Below, piece after piece: positions 34,993-42,891 of a stretch of 64,000 nt of DNA. The DNA is taken from NCBI RefSeq assembly GCF_014773245.1, contig NZ_JACWMX010000001.1, forward strand, positions 434,001 to 498,000. The letters run 5' to 3'. The stretch is from Mucilaginibacter glaciei. Its GTDB lineage: Bacteria; Bacteroidota; Bacteroidia; Sphingobacteriales; Sphingobacteriaceae. Position 1 is the stretch's first letter; each line of letters starts with the position of its first letter. The notes under the pieces were generated by a model. It was given only the letters and a program-made list of their open reading frames with translations, made no database searches and was not told the origin of the DNA. Made by a program: the position numbers and the translations under genes.

Positions 34993-36106
34993 AGGTATTA
35001 ATTACATAAGTGAGCTTTTCTATATGCTCGTAAGTATTATAAGCATGCAGGCAGATCCTGATCCTTTCTGCCCCCTTCGCCACGGTTGGGCTTAGTATGG
35101 CGCGTACGTCTAAGCCCTGCTGTTGCAGGCTTGCCGACAGCTCCCTTGCTTTATCATTACTATTTAACAGGATACATTGAATGGCGCTGTCGCTGGCGAT
35201 CAATGGCTGATTTTGGTTGACATCCAGACCCTGTTTAAAAAGGTTGATATTAAATTTTAACGCAGCAATACTTTCTTTAGATTCGGATAATAAACCGTAG
35301 GCCATTTTAACGGCCGCTAACTGGTGTAAAGGTGCTGCCGTGGTGTAAATAAACGACCGGGCAAAGTTGATAAGGTATTCCCTCAGCTTGTTACTGCCTA
35401 ATACGATTGCCCCATGGCAGCCTAATGCTTTGCCAAAAGTTACAATGCGGGCAAATATTTTATCGGCTAACCCCATGGTTGCTACCAGCCCGGCAGGATA
35501 TAAGCCAACGGCGTGCGCCTCGTCCACTATTAAATGTGCACCGTATTGTTCCGTCAATTTTAATAACGCAGTAATCGGTGGGCTGTCGCCATCCATGGAG
35601 TAGACACTTTCAATCACCACATAGCAAATACCTTTAGCCTGCTTTAATTTGGCTTCTAAGCTATCCGGATCGTTATGCCTGAATGTGTATCGGTTGGCGT
35701 GACTTAACCGCGCACCGTCAATAATAGAGGCATGTATCAGCTCGTCATGAATAATAGTGTCGCCCTTTTGCGGGATAGAAGAGAATAAACCCACGTTGGC
35801 ATCATACCCCGAATTAAATAGCAACCCCGCCTCACTTTGATGGAAGGCCGCTATTTGCTGTTCCAATTCTTCGGTGTAGTTTAAATTGCCGGATATCAGC
35901 CTGGAGCCTGTAGAACCATTTAGGGGTAGGGGGCAATCCAGTATTTCTACCGCGACTTTTGCTGCAAGCTTAGCCGACCGTGCGAAACCCAGGTAATCGT
36001 TAGAACAAAAATCTATCAATCCGGCCCCGGCCTTTAACGTGCGGTAATTTCCCGCCGTTCTTCGGTCGTCCAGTTTGCTTTTTATAAAGTTGTCGGCGGT
36101 GTTCAA
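34976..36106 (-). CDS. bioF: 8-amino-7-oxononanoate synthase
   Basis: PLP-dependent condensation of pimeloyl thioester with alanine in biotin synthesis. The 376-residue protein has FCSNDYLGFARS near 33-44, GSTGSRLISGN near 64-74, VDEAHAVGL near 193-201 and the PLP lysine in VTFGKALGCHGA near 223-234. Serine- or glycine-specific relatives (Kbl, Spt) have similar folds. The bioD partner makes BioF the best call. The gene is the first of a bioF-bioD unit, after the strong terminator at 36131-36159. Confidence 0.9.
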   Translation of the reverse strand: MNTADNFIKSKLDDRRTAGNYRTLKAGAGLIDFCSNDYLGFARSAKLAAKVAVEILDCPLPLNGSTGSRLISGNLNYTEELEQQIAAFHQSEAGLLFNSGYDANVGLFSSIPQKGDTIIHDELIHASIIDGARLSHANRYTFRHNDPDSLEAKLKQAKGICYVVIESVYSMDGDSPPITALLKLTEQYGAHLIVDEAHAVGLYPAGLVATMGLADKIFARIVTFGKALGCHGAIVLGSNKLREYLINFARSFIYTTAAPLHQLAAVKMAYGLLSESKESIAALKFNINLFKQGLDVNQNQPLIASDSAIQCILLNSNDKARELSASLQQQGLDVRAILSPTVAKGAERIRICLHAYNTYEHIEKLTYVINTFGHAK

Positions 36107-36130
36107 TAGCGTTAAAATTTGGGTAAAAAT

Positions 36131-36159
36131 AACAAAAGCGGCTATAAGCCGCTTTTGTT
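36131..36159. terminator. Strong intrinsic terminator
   Basis: A 13-pair stem AACAAAAGCGGCT / AGCCGCTTTTGTT with the loop ATA, just after the LTxxQ gene on the minus strand and upstream of bioF. The T tract is built into the stem on both strands. Confidence 0.85.
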
Positions 36160-36179
36160 AACTGAAATTATGTCAAATA

Positions 36180-36533
36180 TTATTGAGCCCAGCCCCAGCC
36201 ATTTTTATTCTGTGCGATTTTAGACTTCATCACCTTATCGTACGACGCAGCCTGTGCGGGTGTTAAAACTGCTTTGATCTTAGCATCGGTAGATTTGCGT
36301 AAAACAGGTACTGATTTTTCGAATGCCAGGCTGTTACCTTTTGTAGCGGTTTTTAAGCTGTCTAACTTTTTAGACGCGCCTGTAAAGATAGCTTCCACCT
36401 TGGCGGTTTGTGCATTAGTTAGTTTCAGGTCTTTTTGCAATTCTTTTGATTTAGCCCCTGGGCTTAAAGTTTGCGCAATGCTTGCCGCGGTGATGCCCGT
36501 CAGGAATAGGCATATCAACATTAGTTTTTTCAT
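36180..36533 (-). CDS. Periplasmic LTxxQ-type (Spy/CpxP-like) protein, copy 1
   Basis: A 117-residue exported protein (signal MKKLMLICLFLTGITAASIAQ) that is almost entirely helical. Two short motifs, LKLTNAQTAKVEAIF near 36-50 and VLTPAQAASYDKVM near 92-105, resemble the repeated LTxxQ signature of Spy/CpxP periplasmic chaperones, but the protein is distant from characterised members. It ends in GWGWAQ. A paralogue lies directly upstream. Both have their own terminators, suggesting independent expression. Confidence 0.65.
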   Translation of the reverse strand: MKKLMLICLFLTGITAASIAQTLSPGAKSKELQKDLKLTNAQTAKVEAIFTGASKKLDSLKTATKGNSLAFEKSVPVLRKSTDAKIKAVLTPAQAASYDKVMKSKIAQNKNGWGWAQ

Positions 36534-36597
36534 TTGATAAATTTTTGTAAAGAATAGGAGTTAATTAGCCAAATGTAACAAATATGTAGCTAACAAA

Positions 36598-36620
36598 AAA
36601 AGCGGCTTTCGGCCGCTTTT
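36598..36620. terminator. Intrinsic terminator between the LTxxQ genes
   Basis: AAAAGCGGC (36598-36606), loop TTTCG, GCCGCTTTT (36612-36620), flanked by A and T tracts usable on both strands. It ends the upstream minus-strand gene. Confidence 0.8.
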
Positions 36621-36637
36621 CTATTTTTTAACAAAAA

Positions 36638-37003
36638 TTATTTGTTTGGAGGAGGGGTGCCGCCGCCACCGCCGCCGTTTTGCATACGGGCGCGCATTTC
36701 ATCCTGCATTTTTTGGTAGGCTTTCTTCTGGTCGTCAGTTAAAATAGCCATAACCTTATCGTTAGTGGTTTTTCTTAACGGAGCCATTGCCTCGCGGCCT
36801 GCACCTGCAGTACGCAGGCTATCCATTGATTTGGTTTGCGCATCATAAACAGCGGTAACCTTGGCAACCTGGTCGTCGGTAAGCTTTAAAGAAGCTTGCA
36901 TACCTTTAACCCTGTCGGCTGTGCTCATTCTCATACCGCCTTGTGCGCGGCTTACTGCTGTGATCCCTACAAGGAACATGCAGATCAACATAATTTTTTT
37001 CAT
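36638..37003 (-). CDS. Periplasmic LTxxQ-type (Spy/CpxP-like) protein, copy 2
   Basis: A 121-residue paralogue of the preceding protein (signal MKKIMLICMFLVGITAVSRAQ). LKLTDDQVAKVTAVYD near 39-54 and ILTDDQKKAYQKMQDEM near 86-102 repeat the LTxxQ-like pattern. It ends in a low-complexity tail with six consecutive glycines followed by TPPPNK. The tail is absent from copy 1, so the two differ in their C-termini. Confidence 0.65.
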   Translation of the reverse strand: MKKIMLICMFLVGITAVSRAQGGMRMSTADRVKGMQASLKLTDDQVAKVTAVYDAQTKSMDSLRTAGAGREAMAPLRKTTNDKVMAILTDDQKKAYQKMQDEMRARMQNGGGGGGTPPPNK

Positions 37004-37075
37004 TTCTATTTTATTTAGTTTTTATTGTTGTTATGATAAAGATAGGGAGCAATAGTTTAATAAACCGCGTGTAAC

Positions 37076-37849
37076 TTAATTGTTGCCTTGCAAATTCGCT
37101 ATAGAACGCTGCATTTGGGCCATCATGCTGGTCAGGCTTTCCATAGTAGGCTCGGGCGTTGGCATTGGCATGTGGGTAGAAATATAGGCCTTAGCCTTCC
37201 AGATTTCCAATACGTCTTCGCCGTTAATGTCATACGGCTCATAAACAGGGTTGTCAGATACCAACTTCAATTTCTTATTCTCTTTAAATTTATTGCCAGC
37301 ACGTTTGTATACGATGCCGTCACTTTTAGAAATGATCACATAGGTTTCGCCGGTTTTAACATCACCCCAGTTTTCCTGGTATTCGCCTACTATTATAGTA
37401 CCCGAAATTAAAGGGAGCATCGAATCACCTTTAATCTCGAACGCGCGGTAGGTGCCCTGCTTAAACATGGGCAAATACAGTTTGGGTAATTGTACTACAT
37501 ATTCCGGGTCGGCATAGCCGTTTAAATAACCTGCGCTGGCTTTCAGGGGTACTAACTCAATATTCTCGTTATCTTCCTTATCGGTGGTAATGCTTAATAC
37601 CCTGAGGTTTGCAGGGTTGCCCTTTGGCTTGGGCGCCCATTTCTCGTCGATGGTTTCATTGATAAAATCATCAATTGATACGTCAAAAAACAATGCTAAA
37701 TTTTTTAGTAGTTCATACTTTGGTTCGGCGCGTTCTTCTTCGTAAGCGCCTACTAAAGAGCGTTTTATGCCTACCTGATCTGCAAATTGCTGTTGGGTTA
37801 ATCCCTTCTTTTTTCTAAGGAATTTAATATTTGATGAAATTTTTGCCAT
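37076..37849 (-). CDS. XRE-family repressor with S24 (LexA/CI-like) peptidase domain
   Basis: A 257-residue regulator: an N-terminal helix-turn-helix (residues about 7-62, KKGLTQQQFADQVGIKRS) joined to an S24 domain. The domain retains an Ala106-Gly107 bond in KASAGY at the place where LexA-type proteins self-cleave, the serine Ser143 in GDSMLPL and the lysine Lys182 in VYKR. All parts for RecA-stimulated autocleavage are therefore visible. A Met/Pro/Gln-rich tail follows (MPMPTPEPTMESL). It is divergent from a GIY-YIG-like gene. The 85 bp between them contain direct repeats resembling TACTAAnTnTTTTA on the minus strand, a possible autoregulatory site. Confidence 0.85.
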   Translation of the reverse strand: MAKISSNIKFLRKKKGLTQQQFADQVGIKRSLVGAYEEERAEPKYELLKNLALFFDVSIDDFINETIDEKWAPKPKGNPANLRVLSITTDKEDNENIELVPLKASAGYLNGYADPEYVVQLPKLYLPMFKQGTYRAFEIKGDSMLPLISGTIIVGEYQENWGDVKTGETYVIISKSDGIVYKRAGNKFKENKKLKLVSDNPVYEPYDINGEDVLEIWKAKAYISTHMPMPTPEPTMESLTSMMAQMQRSIANLQGNN

Positions 37850-37934
37850 AAAAATTTGGAATTGCTAAAATAGTTAGTATTTTTATGCTCATAAAATTAG
37901 TAATTATTTTTTAACCGCCAAATTTTTTTATCAA

Positions 37935-38297
37935 ATGAAGAGGTTCGTTTATATCATCACAGACAGAAACAGGAAAAATTTACACGTAGGCATGTGCACA
38001 GACCTATTGAAAACCATTAAGTTTTATGGCGATATGCCGACTTTGTTTTTCGATAGCTCGCAACAGCTAAACAGGTTAGTATATTTTGAAGAGATCAATA
38101 CCGAGGAGCAGGCTATGGCCCGTTTTCAGCAGGTGAGTACTTACACCCGCATGCAAAAAGAAAAAATGATCCGCCCGGTAAACCCGGATTGGATAGACCT
38201 TACTGCCGGCCTTAACTTTGAGAGCGGGATAAGAGTAAGGCCAACCAATTACGGCCGGCCTTCTATCCCTTCAGCACGCAGGGCTGTTACTTTTTAA
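37935..38297 (+). CDS. GIY-YIG-like protein with degenerate catalytic motifs
   Basis: A 120-residue protein with the overall GIY-YIG nuclease layout. FVYIIT near residues 3-8 stands for GIY and LHVG near 16-19 for YIG; the helix TEEQAMARFQQV lies near 56-67, and the ending VNPDWIDL near 83-90 is typical. However, the second tyrosine/isoleucine motif is altered and I see no arginine at the usual catalytic place, so nuclease activity is doubtful. It is divergent from the S24 repressor, which probably controls it. Its last 11 bases overlap the convergent msrB gene. Confidence 0.7.
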   Translation: MKRFVYIITDRNRKNLHVGMCTDLLKTIKFYGDMPTLFFDSSQQLNRLVYFEEINTEEQAMARFQQVSTYTRMQKEKMIRPVNPDWIDLTAGLNFESGIRVRPTNYGRPSIPSARRAVTF

Positions 38298-38775
38298 CAA
38301 ATTTTAACGCACCGCTGTTCATGCAGTAACGTTTGCCGCCCCTGTCTGCCGGGCCGTCATCAAACACATGGCCTAAGTGCAAGCCCGTGCTTTTTTCGAT
38401 CACTTCGTCACGGCTCATGCCGTAGCTGTTATCGTGTACTACTTCTATTTTCCCGGCATCAACCGCTTTAACAAAGCTTGGCCAGCCGGTGCCGCTTTCA
38501 AATTTGTCGGCCGAACTGAATAACACATCGCCGGTGGCGGCGCTTACGTAAACACCCTTTTCGTGGTTATCGTAATAGGCGTTCTTGTAGGGCGGTTCGG
38601 TACCGCGGTTTACCATTATCTCGTATTCGTTAGGCGTAAGCTTCTTTTTCCACTCCGCAGCAGGCTTAGCCATTGGCCTTTTAACATCTGCTTTTTTTGA
38701 TTGTCCGTTTGTATTGTCACAGCCGAAAGCAGCTAAAACGCTGACGATCATGATGGCTAAAATTGATTTTTTCAT
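38287..38775 (-). CDS. msrB: Exported methionine-(R)-sulfoxide reductase B
   Basis: Repairs oxidised methionine (R-epimer) in envelope proteins. The 162 residues start with a lipoprotein signal (MKKSILAIMIVSVLAAFGC, lipobox AFGC). The MsrB domain shows SGTGWPSF near 96-103, HLGHVFDDGP near 131-140 and the catalytic Cys151 in RYCMNSGALKF. The two CxxC zinc-binding pairs found in many MsrB proteins are absent (GVYVSAATGDVLF stands where the first would be). This is therefore the zinc-free type. Confidence 0.9.
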   Translation of the reverse strand: MKKSILAIMIVSVLAAFGCDNTNGQSKKADVKRPMAKPAAEWKKKLTPNEYEIMVNRGTEPPYKNAYYDNHEKGVYVSAATGDVLFSSADKFESGTGWPSFVKAVDAGKIEVVHDNSYGMSRDEVIEKSTGLHLGHVFDDGPADRGGKRYCMNSGALKFVKK

Positions 38776-38896
38776 AATACCTAAAATTACGAAAAACTAT
38801 GCCAGAAAGATTGTCATGGCAGGGTAGGGTTTAGAGGTTTGTTAAGCTGAAAGCTTAACCGGAAAATGGTGATATTGTGCCATTAAACTTATAACT

Positions 38897-39346
38897 GTGA
38901 AATACTCACTATTATTTCTGTTCTTGCTATTCGGTTGTCACTCAGATAAGGTTGACAATCAATTAAAACCATTTGTTGCAAGTACAATTAGCGACTATCC
39001 GAACGGTGGCATTATTAACTTCAGCAATTTTGAAAAAGTTAAATGGAACAAATTGTATATCCTTGGACCTTATGCTAATCCATCCTTCTTTGACAAAACA
39101 CTAACAAATTATCGCAGTGAAATAGCACATACTGGAATAGAATACAGTGAAGACATTTCTCTTGTATTGCTATTTCAAGATGAAGAATTAACAAGCTTAA
39201 ATGTGATTCCAAGAAAACAAGGTGATTTTAGCGAAGCTTATAAAATAGGCGTAGATAAGAAATTTACTTATTATAAAAAGAGTGAAGCGTTATTTGATTT
39301 TATAAAGCCGGTAAAAGGTTTTACAAAATTCAAAACCAAAAAATAA
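38897..39346 (+). CDS. AT-rich lipoprotein of unknown function
   Basis: A 149-residue protein starting with GTG at 38897. The GTG is preferred because it opens a lipoprotein signal MKYSLLFLFLLFGC. The mature part (SDKVDNQLKPF...) has no family that I recognise; it contains WNKLYILGPYANPSFFD near 49-65. The gene is clearly more AT-rich than its neighbours, with many AAA/TTA/ATT codons, and is followed by a strong terminator. It could be a recent arrival or a fast-evolving orphan. Confidence 0.65.
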   Translation: MKYSLLFLFLLFGCHSDKVDNQLKPFVASTISDYPNGGIINFSNFEKVKWNKLYILGPYANPSFFDKTLTNYRSEIAHTGIEYSEDISLVLLFQDEELTSLNVIPRKQGDFSEAYKIGVDKKFTYYKKSEALFDFIKPVKGFTKFKTKK

Positions 39347-39351
39347 TGTTC

Positions 39352-39398
39352 AATACAACCGCCTTAAATAATTCCAATTAGAAAGGCGGTTGTATTTC
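39352..39398. terminator. Long-stem terminator
   Basis: AATACAACCGCCTT (39352-39365) pairs perfectly over 14 bases with AAGGCGGTTGTATT (39383-39396), loop of 17 bases, then TTC. It closes the AT-rich lipoprotein gene. The remaining ~250 bp to 39653 hold nothing that I can identify. Confidence 0.75.
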
Positions 39399-39653
39399 TG
39401 AAAAATAAATTCTTCACAGAAATCCTTTGTTGGCGCATGCGTTCTGCGTGTGTAATAACGATTACAAAAACTCAAATCCGAGAAGTTCTTTACCATTTGA
39501 ATTATCAACAGTGGCAGTGTAAACCCACTATTTTTACAATTATTTGATTTTCAATAAAATAAGGTGTTTGAAAAGCGAATTATGTAAACTTTTGTAAACC
39601 CAAATATGGTTTTTATCTTGTCCCCTGGTTCAAAAACTCTTTCATCTAATAAA

Positions 39654-42600
39654 CTACCATCCCGGCGCAAACGTTAACCCAAAAACAGGCTTCTTAACAT
39701 CGGTACGGTTAAATGGTACGGCATAATAAGGCTCCAGTACAAAGTAACCGAAGAAGTTAACCCTAAGCGATATGCCTGCGCTTAAAGCTGGTACCCGTTG
39801 GTTGGTGTTGTAGGTTACAGCGCCGGTAGCAGGGTCTTTGCCTGTCACATCCGGCCCTTGCTGAAACTTGATCTGGTTGCCCTTGTTCCAGGCTAAACCC
39901 GCATCAAAAAAGAAGTTCAGATCGCTAAACAGGAACTTCGATTTGATCACCGCCAGTTTCTCCGGTCCGGTAAACGGCAGGCGTATCTCAAAATTAGCCA
40001 CCGCTATCCGGCTGCCCGAAAGCTGGTCGATAGTGAAGCCGTTAGTGGTGAGGTTGTTTGAATTGTAAAAGGTTTGCGCTTCATACCCGCGGATCAGGAA
40101 AGGGTAGCCCACATACAGCGGGTAGAGGTTGGTGGCGTTGTCGCCAAAGCGGCCGTAACCGTAAAGCCTTGCTGCAAAGGTAACCGGCGCGGCACGTACG
40201 TACTTGCGCAGATCGATTGTAGGCGAGAAGAAGTTATACGTCCCCACATTGTAGGTAGCATCCAGGCGGTAGCGGTATCCGTTAAGTGGCGCTGCAATAC
40301 CAAAGTAAGAGTTGTCGCCCACCAGCGCGGCATTCACGTTATAGATCTCGAAAGGTTTAAGGTCAAACCCGGTTTCGCTCTGAAACTGCTCGCGGCTTAT
40401 TTTATGCTTTTTAAAATCTATCGCATTGCCTATCAGTAATTGGTTGGCACCATTGACCGTGGTGTTAGTATACGGGTAATATGTGCTGTATCGGTCTACC
40501 CGGTAAGAGTAACGGGCAGCACCGGTACCAATCTCGGCACGGGTTGAGCGGGAGATAGGGTACGATGCAAACGCTTTCACCGCATCTTCAAACGTGCGGA
40601 TAATGTCGGTACGTTCTTCATAAACGGGGGTAGGCTTGCCGTTTACGTCTATCGTAGTAAAGCTGGAGCCAAACGTTCCCGATTGATAAGGGATGTGCGA
40701 GATGCCCAAACCGAAATTCCAGCGGCCTTGTTGGTTAATGTATACCACCTGCGCGCCAAAATCATAGATCTCGCCGTTTACTACCGCACCTGCGTAGATT
40801 TGGTTACGGCCTAAAATATCACTGAAAACCCCCTGGATCCCGCTGGACAATCCCGTACCGTAAGTCCCTACCGAAGCACCCACGCCGTTGCTGGCCAGGT
40901 AGTCCAGTTTAAACTTAGGTTTATAAGCAATCGACCGGATGGAGTCCACAGGGATGCGCGGATAGGCCAGGTAGTTATTCAGGTTACTATTGATCAAATC
41001 GACCCCAACGGCGCGCGGCGGAGGGAGCATCGCCGCTTCAAAATTAGTAGTGCCACCATCAACGGTTACCGGCTTAAATTCACTGGCCTTGGCATTGTAG
41101 ATACTATATTTTTGCCTGCGGTAGTAAGAGTAAACAATATCGTCCTTATCTGATACACTCAATGCCGGCGAAAACTCGGTGATACCGCAAATACCAGTAA
41201 AAAGATCGGTCATTTGTTCCACTTTGCCATTGCCCGGCGTATAACGGTACAGGTTACGGAAACCATCCCTGTTGCTCAGGAAATAGATCTGCGTACCATC
41301 AGCCGAGTACATGGGGTTAAGATTATTGGCACCGTTAAAAATCTTGATATCGATTATTTTACCTGTAGCTATTTCCAGCTCTGCCAGGTTGAAGGAGATA
41401 TCCTGCGCGTTGTGGGTATCGTAAGTAGCCCTGTCGCTCGAGTAGATGATCATTTTGCCATCCTTCGAAAAGCTGGGCTGGTAATCAGAATACTTATCGT
41501 TAGTTAACTGCCTTACCTTTTTAGTGTCGAAATTGTACAGGTACAGGTCGCCCTGCCCTTCGGATAGGCCCTGAACTACGACATTCTTACCATCCGGCGA
41601 CCAACTTACGTTACTGAACTGTTCGGCTTTCTCCATCGAAATATCGTTCAGTACGCGGCCGTCCGGCACGGCTACAACCAGTAACCTGTTGCGGCCCTTG
41701 CTGAATACGCTAAAGGCAAACCGCTTGCCATCCGGCGACCATGCGCCCGCCGACTCTATAAAGTTAAACTCATCGATATGTGTGTTAGATACTTTGCTGG
41801 TAAGCCGCTTAATGATCCGCCCGGTTTGCGCATCGGCCAGGTAAAGGTCAATGCTGAACAGGCTTTTTGACGATAGGAACGCCAGGTACCTCCCGTCAGG
41901 ACTAACAGATGGCGCCACGGTCAAATCGCCGCCTATTTTATCATCAATAACACGCTTGCCTACCGGTGTTTGGGTGGTATCCTTTAGATAGGGTTTGTAA
42001 GTTTGTTCGATAGAGTTTTTCCAAAGGCGCGACAGTGTTTTATCGTCATAACCAAATGTGCGCCTGATGCCATATTCCAGGCCAAAGCGGGCGGTATTTT
42101 TAAAGAATGGCACTATGATGCTATCACCATAAGTCGACCCCATGAACGACCAAAACGCTTCTCCATAACGGTAAGGAAAGAATTTGTTGGTTTCGGTAAG
42201 CTCTTTGATGGTAGGGATGTTGTGGTTCAAATAAGCATCGCGCATCCACATAGCGGTGTAGGCATCCTTTTTACCTATGGAAAGATACTCGGCCATACCC
42301 TCTATCATCCACAGCGGCAGGTTACCAATATTTTCAAAATTAGCGGAATCTTTACCTAATAGCGTATGGTATTGAAAGGCATGCACCAACTCGTGGCCCA
42401 ATACGTGGCGGGTGGTTTGGTTTGTTTCCATAAAAGGCATCACCACCCGGTTTTTAAGCCCCTCGGTAATACCGCCAGTACCTACGCTGATCTCACCATC
42501 GATAGCTGTAGTCTGTTGAAAATCGGGGTGGTTGGCATACAGGATAATGGGGTTGGGCTTGCTGAAGGTATCGCGAAAGATCTGTTGGTGCAACGTGTAC

Positions 42601-42827
42601 CAAAGTTCGCTCTCCTGGGCAAATCGTTTCATCACGCTATCATTTTTGATGTAGTAGTAGATCTCGAAATGCGGTGTTTTGTAAACCTTGAATTTAAGGT
42701 TTTTATACCTCACCTTATTTTGCCCGAAGTATTGCGCTTTAGCCTGCTGATTAAACAGCAACGATGCAAGGCACATCAATATAAATGGATACTTTACTAA
42801 CTTTTTAAGTGGGTAACGTTTATTCAT
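39654..42827 (-). CDS. Outer-membrane protein: gluzincin-like peptidase, TolB-like propeller, Omp85-like barrel
   Basis: A 1057-residue multidomain protein. After the signal peptide (to AKAQ, residue 32) comes a peptidase-MA-like domain with HELVH at 145-149 and EGMAEY at 176-181, the HExxH-plus-Glu set of gluzincin zinc proteases. Residues about 290-580 carry repeated PD40/TolB strands (SPDGRYLAFLSSKS, SPDGKRFAFSVFSKG, SKDGKMIIYSSDRA, SADGTQIYFLSNRDG). From about 640 the chain becomes a beta barrel with Omp85-like features (YPFLIRGYEAQTFYN, VANFEIRLPFTGPE) and an aromatic ending. It would sit in the outer membrane with the propeller and peptidase on one side. Its role is unknown. Confidence 0.78.
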   Translation of the reverse strand: MNKRYPLKKLVKYPFILMCLASLLFNQQAKAQYFGQNKVRYKNLKFKVYKTPHFEIYYYIKNDSVMKRFAQESELWYTLHQQIFRDTFSKPNPIILYANHPDFQQTTAIDGEISVGTGGITEGLKNRVVMPFMETNQTTRHVLGHELVHAFQYHTLLGKDSANFENIGNLPLWMIEGMAEYLSIGKKDAYTAMWMRDAYLNHNIPTIKELTETNKFFPYRYGEAFWSFMGSTYGDSIIVPFFKNTARFGLEYGIRRTFGYDDKTLSRLWKNSIEQTYKPYLKDTTQTPVGKRVIDDKIGGDLTVAPSVSPDGRYLAFLSSKSLFSIDLYLADAQTGRIIKRLTSKVSNTHIDEFNFIESAGAWSPDGKRFAFSVFSKGRNRLLVVAVPDGRVLNDISMEKAEQFSNVSWSPDGKNVVVQGLSEGQGDLYLYNFDTKKVRQLTNDKYSDYQPSFSKDGKMIIYSSDRATYDTHNAQDISFNLAELEIATGKIIDIKIFNGANNLNPMYSADGTQIYFLSNRDGFRNLYRYTPGNGKVEQMTDLFTGICGITEFSPALSVSDKDDIVYSYYRRQKYSIYNAKASEFKPVTVDGGTTNFEAAMLPPPRAVGVDLINSNLNNYLAYPRIPVDSIRSIAYKPKFKLDYLASNGVGASVGTYGTGLSSGIQGVFSDILGRNQIYAGAVVNGEIYDFGAQVVYINQQGRWNFGLGISHIPYQSGTFGSSFTTIDVNGKPTPVYEERTDIIRTFEDAVKAFASYPISRSTRAEIGTGAARYSYRVDRYSTYYPYTNTTVNGANQLLIGNAIDFKKHKISREQFQSETGFDLKPFEIYNVNAALVGDNSYFGIAAPLNGYRYRLDATYNVGTYNFFSPTIDLRKYVRAAPVTFAARLYGYGRFGDNATNLYPLYVGYPFLIRGYEAQTFYNSNNLTTNGFTIDQLSGSRIAVANFEIRLPFTGPEKLAVIKSKFLFSDLNFFFDAGLAWNKGNQIKFQQGPDVTGKDPATGAVTYNTNQRVPALSAGISLRVNFFGYFVLEPYYAVPFNRTDVKKPVFGLTFAPGW

Positions 42828-42860
42828 ACACAGCTTTTTATACGATATGCTAATCTAATT

Positions 42861-42885
42861 AAAAAATGCCTGCAAAGCAGGCATT
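42861..42885 (-). terminator. Terminator of the PBP1A gene
   Basis: AATGCCTGC / GCAGGCATT (42865-42873 with 42877-42885), loop AAA. On the minus strand it is followed by a run of T residues, seven bases after the gene's stop. Confidence 0.8.
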
Positions 42886-42891
42886 GTATTT

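Noticed and set aside
37076..38297. Prophage remnant
   Set aside because: An S24 repressor alone is not evidence: there is no integrase, att site, terminase or structural gene nearby, and the neighbours are housekeeping genes.
42003..42800. Long open frames antisense to the peptidase/propeller/barrel gene
   Set aside because: They run opposite to a gene with clear domain motifs, have no family signature, and are expected by-products of its codon use.
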